From contig NZ_JBEJGX010000003.1 of NCBI RefSeq assembly GCF_040253635.1, positions 4,117,501 through 4,181,500 on the forward strand: a stretch of DNA of 64,000 nucleotides, written 5' to 3'. Within the stretch, counting starts at the first letter, position 1, and each line of letters starts with the position of its first letter. The translations under genes and the position numbers were made by a program. The stretch comes from Streptomyces sp. Edi2 (GTDB taxonomy: Bacteria > Actinomycetota > Actinomycetes > Streptomycetales > Streptomycetaceae). Shown one piece after another: positions 17,533 through 25,691 of the stretch. The notes under the pieces are model-generated. The model was not told the origin of the DNA and ran no database searches. It worked only from the letters and a program-made list of their open reading frames with translations.

Positions 17533-18831
17533 GTGTACCCGTCCCAGCCGCCCCCGCACCCGCCGACCGCGCCCGCCCCTCCCCCGTACACACCCCAGCC
17601 GCACGAGGACGCGGCCGCGCACCGCCGCCGGACGGCCCCCTGGAACAGCACCACCCTCCGCGCCGTCGCCCTGGTCTCGCTGCTCGCGCTCTCCGGCGTG
17701 ATCATCATCGGCATGGTCCGCCAGGAGACCGGCACGGAAGGTTTCCTGGTCGGGCTCGGCCTGGCCGTCTTCCCCGTGCCGCTCCTCCTCGCGGCGTTCT
17801 GCTGGCTCGACCGCGTCGAGCCCGAGCCCTGGCGCAACCTCGCCTTCGCCTTCGCCTGGGGCGCCTGCGCCGCCGCCCTGGTGGCGCTGCTCGCCAATGG
17901 CTTCGCCACCGACTGGCTGGCCGCCAATATCGCCTCGGCCTCACCCTCCGAGGCCGAGGCCTGGGGCGCCACGGTCATCGCCCCGGTCGTCGAGGAGGTG
18001 GTCAAGGCCGCCGCGGTCCTCTTCCTCTACCGCTTCCGCCGCAACGACTTCGACGGCATCACGGACGGCATCGTCATCGCCGGGATCACCGCCACCGGTT
18101 TCGCCTTCACCGAGAACGTCCTCTACCTGGGCAACGCCTTCGGCGAGGACCAGTCGATGGGCCACACCGGTCTGGACTCCCTCACCGCCGGCGCCTTCTT
18201 CTTCCGCATCATCGTCTCCCCCTTCGCCCACCCGCTCTTCACGATCCTCACCGGCCTCGCGTTCGGCATCGCCGCCACCCGCTACCCCCGCCGCCGCGCC
18301 GCCCGCATCACGCTCGCCCTCCTCGGCCTGCTCACCGCCGTCCTCCTGCACGCCATCTGGAACGGCGCCTCCTCCCTCGGCGACCCCGGTTTCCTCATCG
18401 TCTACGGCCTCTTCATGGTCCCCGTCCTCCTCGCCCTCACCTGGCTGGCGATCTGGGCCCGCAACCAAGAACTCCTCTCCCTGCGCGACTACCTCGCCCC
18501 CTACATCACCGCCGGCTGGCTCACCCCCACCGAACCCGCCGCCCTCTCCTCCCTCAAAACCCGCGCCCTGGCCCGCGACATCGCCCGCACCACCCAGGGC
18601 CCCGCCGCCGCCCGCGCCGTCACCGAGTACGCCACCGTCGCCACCACCCTTTCGTTCCACCGACGGCGGGCTCATCTCTTGGGACCTGCACCCGACTTCT
18701 TCAGCCGGGAACAGCACTTGCTGCTGCATCTTCGGCACTACCAGCAGTGGGGGCGGGCGGCGTTGGTGGATGCGTGGGTGACCAGGGAGCAGTCATGCGG
18801 CTCCGGCGACTCGCCTTGCCGCAGCAGATGA
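17533..18831 (+). CDS. PrsW-family intramembrane protease (CAAX-like)
   Basis: 432 residues. After a Pro-rich cytoplasmic start come about eight membrane helices. Motifs of the PrsW family are seen: APVVEEVVKAAAVL (EExxK-type catalytic glutamates), FRRNDFDGITDGIVIAGITATGFAFTENVLYLG (in pieces) with ENVLY, and later HPLFTILTGLAFG and LLHAIWNGASS with the conserved histidines. Bacillus PrsW cleaves the anti-sigma factor RsiW; the substrate here is unknown. The soluble C-terminal tail (about 330-432) is helical and its last 25 residues (REQSCGSGDSPCRSR) look unlike the rest. The gene abuts the low-GC island, so its very end may have been altered by insertion. Confidence 0.88.
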   Translation: MYPSQPPPHPPTAPAPPPYTPQPHEDAAAHRRRTAPWNSTTLRAVALVSLLALSGVIIIGMVRQETGTEGFLVGLGLAVFPVPLLLAAFCWLDRVEPEPWRNLAFAFAWGACAAALVALLANGFATDWLAANIASASPSEAEAWGATVIAPVVEEVVKAAAVLFLYRFRRNDFDGITDGIVIAGITATGFAFTENVLYLGNAFGEDQSMGHTGLDSLTAGAFFFRIIVSPFAHPLFTILTGLAFGIAATRYPRRRAARITLALLGLLTAVLLHAIWNGASSLGDPGFLIVYGLFMVPVLLALTWLAIWARNQELLSLRDYLAPYITAGWLTPTEPAALSSLKTRALARDIARTTQGPAAARAVTEYATVATTLSFHRRRAHLLGPAPDFFSREQHLLLHLRHYQQWGRAALVDAWVTREQSCGSGDSPCRSR

Positions 18832-18956
18832 CGTCTGCTCTAGCCAGGCCCGACCACAACCGCTCCCCCAGGCCGATGCTCCGCTGTCCGCAACGACCCC
18901 TATCTCCCTCGACAGTGGTGTACGAACCATCTGTACTGGGCAACTAGCCCTGGTTT

Positions 18957-20387
18957 ATGCATGGTCCACCCACACCTGAGATCGAGGGAAACACCAAGTT
19001 GTCCGAGCCCCAGCAGGAACGTGCTACTCGCTTCATGGAGGCGCTTGCCTCCCTGCCTCTCCATCGCCCGTCAGGTGAACCATCGAGGGATCAGCCCATC
19101 GCGCTCCTCTGGGCGATCAGCCGTGCGGCCGAAGGTGCAGACCGCCTCACCTCATGGAACAAGGCAAAGACAGACCTTCGGGCCATGCTTACCGAATACG
19201 ACACCATAGATTCACACCCGACACCCGAGAGCACTTTTCTAGAGTTGCACCAATTCCCCTTCTGGGAGATTCTCGGCACGAATGACGAGGCACCAGACTC
19301 CAGGGATCCTGACGCAGTTACATGGCTTGCCGAGCAAACACCCGAGGCCGGGCTGGAGACCTCGCTGCACGAACAGCTCGCCTCAGATAAGGATCTGTGT
19401 CGGGATGCAGTAAAGCTGCTTCACGAACAATACTTCCAGGACCATCGCCTTGATCTGCTGCTTCTGGAAGCAGGGCTCCCGGCGAAGGAATTTGACGGAT
19501 TCGGCGCCCCTCCCCACGTACGCGTCGGGGATACCTTCAAGAGGCGGCGGACACTGGCACGAGCAAGGGTCCACCGTCCCACCATGGCCGGAATCTGCGG
19601 AACGCGAGCGAGCGGCGCCGAGTCCATCGTCGTATCCGGAGGTTACGAAGACGATGAAGACTATGGCGACGAAATAATCTACACGGGGCAAGGGGGGCGA
19701 GACGAGAAAACGAAGAAGCAATGCAAAGATCAGGAACTGACCCTAGGAAATGCAGCGTTGGTCACCAGCTACTCCACTGGGGCACCTGTGCGCGTGATTC
19801 GCGGCTCGGGCGGTGACCGTCGACACTCGCCAGCTGCTGGACTCCGGTACGACGGCCTCTACCGAGTAGAGGAGTGCTGGTCCCAACGCGGCGAATCGAA
19901 CTTCCTCGTATGGCGCTATCGACTCCGCGCCATCGGCTCCGTCGACAAACAGGCCGCCACGAACATCACGCGCTCCTTCCCGGCTGGCAATGCCACCCCC
20001 GGCCGCAAGGAAACCTCCACCCAGCGCATCATCCGAAGCACCAAGGTAGCCGACTACGTAAAGAAGATCCACGCATACGCTTGCCAAGTATGCGGACTGC
20101 GCATTGAAACCCCTACGGGCGCCTACGCTGAAGCTGCACACATTAAGCCACTCGGTCACCCGCACGACGGCCCCGATGAGATCGATAACGTTCTATGCCT
20201 GTGCCCAAACCACCACACGGCCTTCGACTTCGGAATGCTGATCATTAACGATGACCGTTCCGTTACGCAACGAGGCTCCGAACCTCGAACCTACCAACTA
20301 CGCGAGATCCCCGGACATGTCATAAACGCCAAATACCTCGCGTATCACCGAGACCACCACGAAAACATAAACGTCCCGACCGAATAG
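18957..20387 (+). CDS. SRA (YDG)-HNH modification-dependent restriction endonuclease
   Basis: 476 residues in three parts. The N-terminal 175 residues (ALLWAISRA, HQFPFWEIL, LLHEQYF) resemble the head domain found in ScoMcrA-type enzymes. The SRA domain (about 188-325) has HRPTMAGI, SIVVSGGYEDDEDYGDEIIYTG, DQELTLGNAAL and PVRVIRG, and should flip out a modified cytosine. The HNH nuclease (about 371-427) has YACQVCG, AEAAHIKPLG and NVLCLCPNHHTAFDFG, that is, paired CxxC/CxC zinc ligands and the catalytic histidine region. It should cut foreign DNA carrying 5-methylcytosine or similar. No sulfur-binding domain is evident. GC is visibly lower than in flanking core genes, so it is likely acquired. 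No clear ribosome site precedes the ATG; TTG at 18999 is an alternative start. Confidence 0.88.
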   Translation: MHGPPTPEIEGNTKLSEPQQERATRFMEALASLPLHRPSGEPSRDQPIALLWAISRAAEGADRLTSWNKAKTDLRAMLTEYDTIDSHPTPESTFLELHQFPFWEILGTNDEAPDSRDPDAVTWLAEQTPEAGLETSLHEQLASDKDLCRDAVKLLHEQYFQDHRLDLLLLEAGLPAKEFDGFGAPPHVRVGDTFKRRRTLARARVHRPTMAGICGTRASGAESIVVSGGYEDDEDYGDEIIYTGQGGRDEKTKKQCKDQELTLGNAALVTSYSTGAPVRVIRGSGGDRRHSPAAGLRYDGLYRVEECWSQRGESNFLVWRYRLRAIGSVDKQAATNITRSFPAGNATPGRKETSTQRIIRSTKVADYVKKIHAYACQVCGLRIETPTGAYAEAAHIKPLGHPHDGPDEIDNVLCLCPNHHTAFDFGMLIINDDRSVTQRGSEPRTYQLREIPGHVINAKYLAYHRDHHENINVPTE

Positions 20388-20394
20388 CTTTCCA

Positions 20395-20432
20395 TACCCC
20401 CTCCCTGGCATCCATTTGCGAGAGAGGGGGTA
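20395..20432. terminator. Weak hairpin between endonuclease and AbaA-like gene
   Basis: TACCCCCTC at 20395-20403 pairs with GAGGGGGTA at 20424-20432 around a 20-base loop, between two convergent genes. Confidence 0.4.
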
Positions 20433-20463
20433 CGCCCCCATCAGCGCCGCCCCGTCATCACCC

Positions 20464-21114
20464 CTAACCCGCGACGCCGCACTCACCCTCGAAGAACATT
20501 TGCGCATAGTCGAGAACCGTATCGGGATCACGCCCCTGCGCCTGTAGCCAACGAAGGACTTCAGCAATGAGACCGACAGCCGCCGCCTCCTGGGTAACGA
20601 AGTGCAGCGGCCGTCCTTGGGTTGCCCGACCCGGCATGCCCTGACTGGAGGACGGGGGTACTTCTGCTCCCGGAGATTGCGGGCCGTCCGCGCCTCGGAC
20701 CTGAGCCGTGCACGATGCACTGATCTCACACCAGGTGGTTTTGCCGTGCGCGGCAGCCGTCACTCCCCAACGGTCCGCCATGGCCGCCACCAGGCCCAGC
20801 CCTCGCCCAGTTTCCGAGGTAGGCGCGACACCCAGGAGCCTTGGGAACCGACCACTCTCCGCATCCCGAACGGAAATGCGCAGATGCGCATCCCTCACCA
20901 TGACCGACAGGACAGCGGCAGCCCCTTCACCTACATGGTTGATGACGTTGGTGGCCAGCTCGCTGACGCAGAGCTGCGCCGCATCAACCACTCCCGAAAG
21001 TCCCCACCGTTCGAGGTAGAGGCTCGTCAGACGGCGTAACTCGGCCACCCCTGCCGGCCTCGCGGTGAAGGGGTGGACCCACTCCGTACTCGACATGCGG
21101 TGGGTGGCATTCAT
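20464..21114 (-). CDS. AbaA/RsbW-type ATP-binding protein
   Basis: 216 residues. The first 130 form an HATPase_c_2 module as in anti-sigma kinases: LCVSELATNVINHVGEG is the N-box and GRGLGLVAAMADRWG the glycine loop. The usual DxGxG box is changed to DAESGRF. A Ser/Pro-rich linker precedes a C-terminal helix (QEAAAVGLIAEVLRWLQAQGRDPDTVLDYAQMF, in pieces). It lies divergently to a WhiJ-like regulator and a DUF397 gene, the usual AbaA-WhiJ-AbaB/BldB-like arrangement in Streptomyces that modulates development and antibiotics. AAGGAG lies about 9 bases before the ATG at 21114. Targets are unknown. Confidence 0.82.
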   Translation of the reverse strand: MNATHRMSSTEWVHPFTARPAGVAELRRLTSLYLERWGLSGVVDAAQLCVSELATNVINHVGEGAAAVLSVMVRDAHLRISVRDAESGRFPRLLGVAPTSETGRGLGLVAAMADRWGVTAAAHGKTTWCEISASCTAQVRGADGPQSPGAEVPPSSSQGMPGRATQGRPLHFVTQEAAAVGLIAEVLRWLQAQGRDPDTVLDYAQMFFEGECGVAG

Positions 21115-21314
21115 CTGGCCCAGCTCCTTTGCTTGCCCACGACCCCGACGTCACGTCTGGCCATCAGGTGATGACTCTCAGTTCCTCTGGGTGCGATAGT
21201 GGCAGCGCGTATCCCTTCATGCAATGTGCACAGCGGGATTCGCTCTATCGAGTGATTGGCCCGTACCTGCTCTCGCAGCAAGAATGAACGCCCGCCAAAA
21301 CAAGGAGAGTTGCC

Positions 21315-22160
21315 GTGGCCGGTTCGCCCACCGCTCGTCGTCGCCGACTTGCGATCGAGCTGAAGAAGCTCCGTGAGGACCACGGACTCACCTGCAACCA
21401 GGTGGGCGAGTCGCTGGACTGGAGCGGATCCAAGGTCAACCGCATGGAGACCGGCCAAGGGCGCGTCCAGCCGTCAGACATTGAGGCGCTGTGCCGCTTC
21501 TACAACACCACTGACGAGCTACGCGAACTCCTCAAGGACCTTGCCAAGCACTCCAAGATGCGGGGTTGGTGGCACGCGTACGGCAGCGCCGTACCCACCT
21601 GGTTCTCCGTATACGTCGGCCTTGAACAGGCAGCCTGCAGCTTGCGGACCTACGAGGCCGAGTTCGTGCCTGGGCTACTACAGACCGCGGATTACGCCAG
21701 GGAGCTCCACCACGCTACGGCCCAGCCAAGTCCAGACGACGTCGAGCAGATGATCGCCGTGCGCATGGAGCGACAGGCACTCCTCACCGCTCCTCAGGCA
21801 CCAGATTTGTGGGCGATCCTGCACGAGAGCGTCTTGCGGCATGCGATCGGGAGCCGGGAGGTGATGCAGGCCCAGTTCGAACGCTTGCTGAAGATGGCGC
21901 AGTCGAAGAACGTCACGGTCCAGGTACTGCCGTTCAACTCGGGTAGCTACCCGGCAACAGGGGCGTACACGATGTTGGGGTTCCCTGAGCAAGAGGACCC
22001 GGACATCGTCTATCGCGATGGCCTGACAGATGCTGTCTATCTGGAGCAACCCAGCGACATCGCGCAGTATGCAAAGGCATTCGACAACTTGCGGGCACTG
22101 TCCTTGAGTCCGCAACAGTCCAGTGCCCTCATTACCGAAGCGATGCAAGGACTCACCTGA
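21315..22160 (+). CDS. WhiJ-like XRE regulator with DUF5753 domain
   Basis: 281 residues. The N-terminal helix-turn-helix (about 8-65) contains LKKLREDHGLTCNQVGESLDWSGSKVNRMETGQ in pieces. DUF5753 (about 90-270) has YVGLEQAA, LRTYEAEFVPGLLQTADYARELH (in pieces), LHESVLRHAIGS, VQVLPFNSG and YLEQPSDIAQYAKAFDNLRALSLSP (in pieces). These proteins usually repress a developmental or antibiotic target and are antagonised by their DUF397 partner. AAGGAG is 8 bases before the GTG start. The stop overlaps the ATG of the DUF397 gene by one base (TGATG), so the two are translationally coupled. Confidence 0.9.
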   Translation: MAGSPTARRRRLAIELKKLREDHGLTCNQVGESLDWSGSKVNRMETGQGRVQPSDIEALCRFYNTTDELRELLKDLAKHSKMRGWWHAYGSAVPTWFSVYVGLEQAACSLRTYEAEFVPGLLQTADYARELHHATAQPSPDDVEQMIAVRMERQALLTAPQAPDLWAILHESVLRHAIGSREVMQAQFERLLKMAQSKNVTVQVLPFNSGSYPATGAYTMLGFPEQEDPDIVYRDGLTDAVYLEQPSDIAQYAKAFDNLRALSLSPQQSSALITEAMQGLT

Positions 22161-22369
22161 TGACTCACACAGCGCCTCTCGTCTGGCACAAGAGCAGCTA
22201 CAGCAACGGCTCTGGCGGCAACTGCATAGCGACGGCGACACCCGACGGATCCACCGTCCTGGTCCGAGACACGAAGGTTCCCGGCGGCCAGATACTCAAC
22301 TTCACCTGCGGGGCATGGCAGGACTTCGTCGCCTGCGTGCAGCACCCGGACTGGAACGTCCGCGCCTAG
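22160..22369 (+). CDS. DUF397 small protein, partner of the WhiJ-like regulator
   Basis: 69 residues with the family start (LVWHKSSYSNGSGGNCIA), then VLVRDTKVPGG and a C-terminal WQDFVACV. DUF397 proteins are encoded directly after DUF5753 regulators and are thought to bind them. The start codon overlaps the upstream stop codon (TGATG). Confidence 0.9.
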   Translation: MTHTAPLVWHKSSYSNGSGGNCIATATPDGSTVLVRDTKVPGGQILNFTCGAWQDFVACVQHPDWNVRA

Positions 22370-22458
22370 CGCGGTGCATCACACAGAGCAACGTCCGAGT
22401 CCCATGGACTCTCCACGTAGGGTCGTCACAGTTGTCCCCTGATGTGGAGGTTTCCGTG

Positions 22459-22761
22459 ATGGCCGGCGTACCGACGAGTGTGATCGCAGCAACCGGCCTG
22501 GTAGGCGGCTACGCCACCGCCCGCTGGACCAAGAAGCGGCCGCTTGGCGGGGTGGCGCTGGCTGTGGCCGGGGCGGTGGCGGCCAAGGGATGGCAGGAGA
22601 AGGCGGGGAACGCGACGGCGGCGGCGCTGAGTGGGGCGTACGTGGCGGCGTTTGCCGGGTCGCATCCGTTGGCCAAGAAGATCGGGGCCTGGCCTTCGGT
22701 GTTTGCGGTGGCGGGTGGGGTGGCGCTGGCGTCGTGGGTGGCGGTCGACCGCCGGAAGTAG
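22459..22761 (+). CDS. Small hydrophobic protein, function unknown
   Basis: About 100 residues, rich in Ala/Gly/Val with three possible membrane helices (SVIAATGLVGGYATA, GVALAVAGAVAAKGW, VFAVAGGVALASWVAV). GGAGG lies 8 bases before the ATG at 22459, which fixes the start against the longer open frame; an in-frame GTG at 22456 is also possible. It converges on the aldo/keto reductase across a 27-bp hairpin. GC returns to the high core value here, so it marks the right edge of the accessory island. Confidence 0.7.
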   Translation: MAGVPTSVIAATGLVGGYATARWTKKRPLGGVALAVAGAVAAKGWQEKAGNATAAALSGAYVAAFAGSHPLAKKIGAWPSVFAVAGGVALASWVAVDRRK

Positions 22762-22777
22762 AGCGGGAGCAGGGCGT

Positions 22778-22846
22778 GGGGAGGGGGCGGGCCCAGGGAG
22801 TGGCCCGCCTCCCCGGCCCGCCACTCCCTGGGCCCGCCCCCTCCCC
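22778..22846. terminator. 27-bp perfect-stem bidirectional terminator
   Basis: The left arm at 22778-22804 is exactly complementary to the right arm at 22820-22846 with a 15-base loop. It lies between the convergent small hydrophobic protein gene and the aldo/keto reductase gene. Confidence 0.85.
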
Positions 22847-22860
22847 GCCTCTCAGGTGGT

Positions 22861-23817
22861 TCAGGCAGAAGCCTCGTTCAGAAGCCTCAGTTCCGCCTCC
22901 GTGAGCGTCAGGTCGCCCACCGCCAGCAGCGCCGGCAGCTGCTCCACCGTCCGGGCGCTGGCGATGGGGGCCGCGACGGTGGGCTGGGCGGCGAGCCAGG
23001 CGAGGGCGACGGTGGCCGGCTCGGCCTCGTGGGCGGCGGAGACGGTGTCGAGGGCCTGGAGGACGCGCCGGCCCCGGTCGGTGCCGGCGTACTTGGCCGC
23101 GCCGCCGGAGCGAGCGCTGTCGACGGTGGTTCCCGGGCGGTACTTGCCGGTCAGAAAGCCGGAGGCGAGGGCGTAGTACGGGACCGCGGCGAGGCCGTGG
23201 CGGGCGGCTGCGTCGGCGAGTTCGCCCTCGTAGGTGTCGCGGGAGACCAGGTTGTAGTGCGGCTGGAGGGCGACGTAGCGGGCCAGGCCCTCGCGGGCGG
23301 AGAAGGCCAGGGACTCCTCCAGGCGCTTCGCCGAGATGTTGGACGCGGCGATCTCGCGGACCTTGCCGGCCCGGACGAGGTCGTCGAGGGCGGTAAGGAA
23401 CTCCCCGACCTCGACCGATTCGTCGTCGTAGTGGGTGTAGTAGAGGTCGATGTAGTCGGTGCGCAGACGGGAGAGGGAGAGATCGACCGCGGACTTGATG
23501 GTGGCGGCGGACAGGCCCTTGAAGTCCGGGTGGGCACCGACCTTGGTGGCGATGACGACCTCGTCGCGGTTGCCGCGGGCGGCCAGCCAGTTGCCGAGGA
23601 CGGTCTCGGATTCGCCGCCCTTGTTGCCGGGGACCCAGGCCGAGTAGACGTCGGCGGTGTCGATGAAGTTGCCGCCACCCGCGACGTAGGCATCGAGCAC
23701 GGCGAAGGATTCGCTCTCGTCGGCCGTCCAGCCGAAGACGTTGCCGCCGAGCGACAGCGGGGAGACCGAGAGCGAGCCGAGGGACTGACGATTTCGGGGG
23801 GTGTGTGTCGCGGTCAT
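22861..23817 (-). CDS. Aldo/keto reductase
   Basis: 318 residues of the AKR (TIM-barrel) superfamily. VSPLSLGGNVFGW opens the barrel. The catalytic Asp/Tyr are in NFIDTADVYSAW, the catalytic lysine in EVVIATKVG and the histidine in DLYYTHYDD. ISAKRLEESLAFS and ALQPHYNLVSR follow the family pattern. VAAPIASARTVEQL is the cofactor-binding end and favours NADPH. It should reduce an aldehyde or ketone; the substrate is unknown. The ATG at 23817 (TATHTPRN) is favoured because conservation begins there. No clear Shine-Dalgarno sequence is present. Confidence 0.9.
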   Translation of the reverse strand: MTATHTPRNRQSLGSLSVSPLSLGGNVFGWTADESESFAVLDAYVAGGGNFIDTADVYSAWVPGNKGGESETVLGNWLAARGNRDEVVIATKVGAHPDFKGLSAATIKSAVDLSLSRLRTDYIDLYYTHYDDESVEVGEFLTALDDLVRAGKVREIAASNISAKRLEESLAFSAREGLARYVALQPHYNLVSRDTYEGELADAAARHGLAAVPYYALASGFLTGKYRPGTTVDSARSGGAAKYAGTDRGRRVLQALDTVSAAHEAEPATVALAWLAAQPTVAAPIASARTVEQLPALLAVGDLTLTEAELRLLNEASA

Positions 23818-23830
23818 GTGTGGTGGCAAC

Positions 23831-23869
23831 GTCCGGGGGAGCGGAGTTATTCCTTCCGCTCCCCCGGAC
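23831..23869. terminator. 15-bp perfect hairpin between the M23 and reductase genes
   Basis: GTCCGGGGGAGCGGA (23831-23845) pairs with its exact complement at 23855-23869 around 9 bases. On the minus strand it lies after the M23 peptidase gene and 14 bases before the reductase ATG. It can terminate the first or structure the leader of the second. Confidence 0.65.
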
Positions 23870-23937
23870 GCCTCCGGCGCCCCGCGACGCCCCCGGACGC
23901 CAACTTCCGTCCGGCATACGCCCGTTGGGGCCATGTG

Positions 23938-24080
23938 TCACACACCGGTGCCGTACCGCACACGCCGGTGGCGCGTCACACGCCGATGCCGTACCGCACA
24001 CGCCGATGCCGTACCGCGCACGCCGGTGGCGCGTCACACGCCGATGCCCCGCGTCACACGCCGAAGACCATGCGTCACAC
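23938..24080 (-). repeat. Degenerate 18-21-bp tandem repeats starting over the M23 stop codon
   Basis: Read on the plus strand, about eight units start with CACACGCCGRTG followed by CCGTACCG, GCGCGT or similar. The last unit (24074 onward) contains the stop codon and the terminal codons (GIDV) of the M23 peptidase. The array therefore looks like repeated duplication of the gene's 3' end. Confidence 0.8.
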
Positions 24081-25241
24081 GTCGATGCCGTGATCGCGCA
24101 GCCACGGCATGGGGTCTATCGGATCGCCGGCGTCGGGGCGCACCTCCAGGTGGAGGTGCGGGCCGGTGACATTGCCGGTGGCGCCGACGCGGCCGATGAC
24201 ATCGCCGGTGCTGACCTTGCCGGAGGTCTTCACCATCGAGGACAGATGGCAGAACCAGAGTTCGGTGCCGTCGTCGAGGGTGAGGACGATGCGGTAGCCG
24301 TACGAGCCGGCCCAGCCGGCCTGGGTGATGGTGCCGGAGTGCACGGCCTTGACGGGAGTGCCGGTCGGCGCGGCGAAGTCCTGCCCGGTGTGGTCCGCGG
24401 CCCAGCGGTCGCCGGCCTGGCCGAAGCTCGCGGTGAGCGTGAACGAGGAGACGGGAGCGATGAAGTTCTTCGCGAGCTTGGCGAGGCGGGCGGCCTCCGC
24501 CTTCTGACGGGCCGCTTCTTCGGCCTCGCGCTTGGCCTCCAACTCGGCCGCCTTCTTGGCTGCTGCGGCCTTTTCGGCCGACTTCTGGTGGGCGTCGGCT
24601 GCCTTCTCGGCTGTCTGGAAAGCGGCGTGCTCGGCGGCCTCACGGGCCTCCTGCTCGGCGGCGCCCTGCTGCGCGTCGGCCTGCTGGAGGATGCGGCTGC
24701 GCAGCGCCTCGCCGACGTCCGCGCCCGAGCCCGTCCGGGTGACCTGGGTGAAGGGCCCGGTGGCGGCCGGAGTGGCCGCCTCGTCCGTTCCGGCTCCCGG
24801 GGCCGCGTTGCCGGCCGCGGCGGAGTCCGGGCCCGAGGCCGCATCCGCGTCCGAGTCCGTGCCCGCGTCCGATATGAGGTCACCGACGCCGGGGAGCGAC
24901 TTGGCGTCCGGCAGCTTGTCGGCGAGGTCGTCGGCCATTCCGCCGACGTCGGGCATCGAGATCGGAACCGGAGGGCGGCCCTCGGCCGTGGCCATTCCGC
25001 CGGCACCGACCGCCGCGATGACGCCGACGCCCAGGACCGTGCCACCGCGGGCGAGCCCGCCGCCACGCTGCTTGGCCACCCGGTGCTTGCCGCGGACCGA
25101 GCGGACGGAATCCTCGGTGGGATTCCATTCCTCCCACGGTCCGTCGTTGATGTTGTCCGCATCACCGGGGCCCGGGAAGGCGCCTCGGTCATCGAGGTCG
25201 TAGGCGGACGGACCCTCGGGGGCAGGCTTGTTGGACGCCAC
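24075..25241 (-). CDS. M23 family (LytM) cell-wall peptidase, riboswitch controlled
   Basis: 388 residues. A charged N-terminal region with RGKHRVAKQRGGG precedes one hydrophobic segment (GTVLGVGVIAAVGAGGMATA). An Ala/Glu/Lys-rich coiled coil (about 220-290, AEKAAAAKKAAELEAKREAEEAA in pieces) follows, then the M23 domain (about 300-388). The zinc site is seen as HTGQDF, HLSSM and HLHLEV. It should cut peptidoglycan cross-links outside the membrane. The GTG at 25241 has AAGGAG 10 bases upstream and follows a c-di-AMP riboswitch, so expression should respond to that messenger. Confidence 0.9.
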   Translation of the reverse strand: MASNKPAPEGPSAYDLDDRGAFPGPGDADNINDGPWEEWNPTEDSVRSVRGKHRVAKQRGGGLARGGTVLGVGVIAAVGAGGMATAEGRPPVPISMPDVGGMADDLADKLPDAKSLPGVGDLISDAGTDSDADAASGPDSAAAGNAAPGAGTDEAATPAATGPFTQVTRTGSGADVGEALRSRILQQADAQQGAAEQEAREAAEHAAFQTAEKAADAHQKSAEKAAAAKKAAELEAKREAEEAARQKAEAARLAKLAKNFIAPVSSFTLTASFGQAGDRWAADHTGQDFAAPTGTPVKAVHSGTITQAGWAGSYGYRIVLTLDDGTELWFCHLSSMVKTSGKVSTGDVIGRVGATGNVTGPHLHLEVRPDAGDPIDPMPWLRDHGIDV

Positions 25242-25267
25242 GGGGGCGCTCTCCTTTCCTTCCTTCT

Positions 25268-25427
25268 CGCCTACCGGGTTAGCTGACGGGTTCGGAGCAG
25301 GAAGGTCTCCTACGGGCGCCCGCTGGCGGAGAGCGTCCGATTCACCCCAAGGAAGTGGTTCCCCGGTTCCCTTGGTGCAGTTCGAGGTGCTGGAGGTGCG
25401 TGAAAAGCGCGTGCGGGATTCGGCGTC
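25268..25427 (-). promoter_or_regulatory. ydaO-type c-di-AMP riboswitch
   Basis: Read on the minus strand, the leader contains the conserved blocks in order: GACGCCGAATCC, GGGAACCGGGGAACC, TTGGGGTGAATCG, GTAGGAGACCTTCC, TGCTCCGAACCCGTCAGC and TAACCCGGTAGGCG. The ends (GCCG and GGCG) pair as P1. This agrees with the ydaO consensus. In Streptomyces this class sits ahead of wall hydrolases and resuscitation factors and turns expression off when c-di-AMP is high. It ends 26 bases before the GTG of the M23 gene. Confidence 0.93.
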
Positions 25428-25679
25428 TGCGCACGGTGCCGCCTCTTGCGACGGCTGGGACGACCGCGCTGCGTTATCGGACAGTAATAGAGAACGCAGG
25501 CGAATTCCAAGCCTTCCCGGGATTTCGTAGCGGCTTCGCGGGAGCTCTGGTGGGGACTTTTTCGGCCAGCACGGCCACAAACCGGGCGAGTTGACCGCCC
25601 ACCCCTAAACGATCTCGCGGCGATTGTGCACCAGTTGTTATGCGGAGGGGTGCCCCTCGGTTACGGAACGTGAGAGCAG

Positions 25680-25685
25680 TAACGT
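25680..25685 (+). promoter_or_regulatory. -10 box of a predicted leaderless transcript (DUF2332 gene)
   Basis: TAACGT ends 6 bases before the ATG at 25692, with no ribosome-binding site between. No clear -35 box is visible. Confidence 0.45.
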
Positions 25686-25691
25686 CGGATC

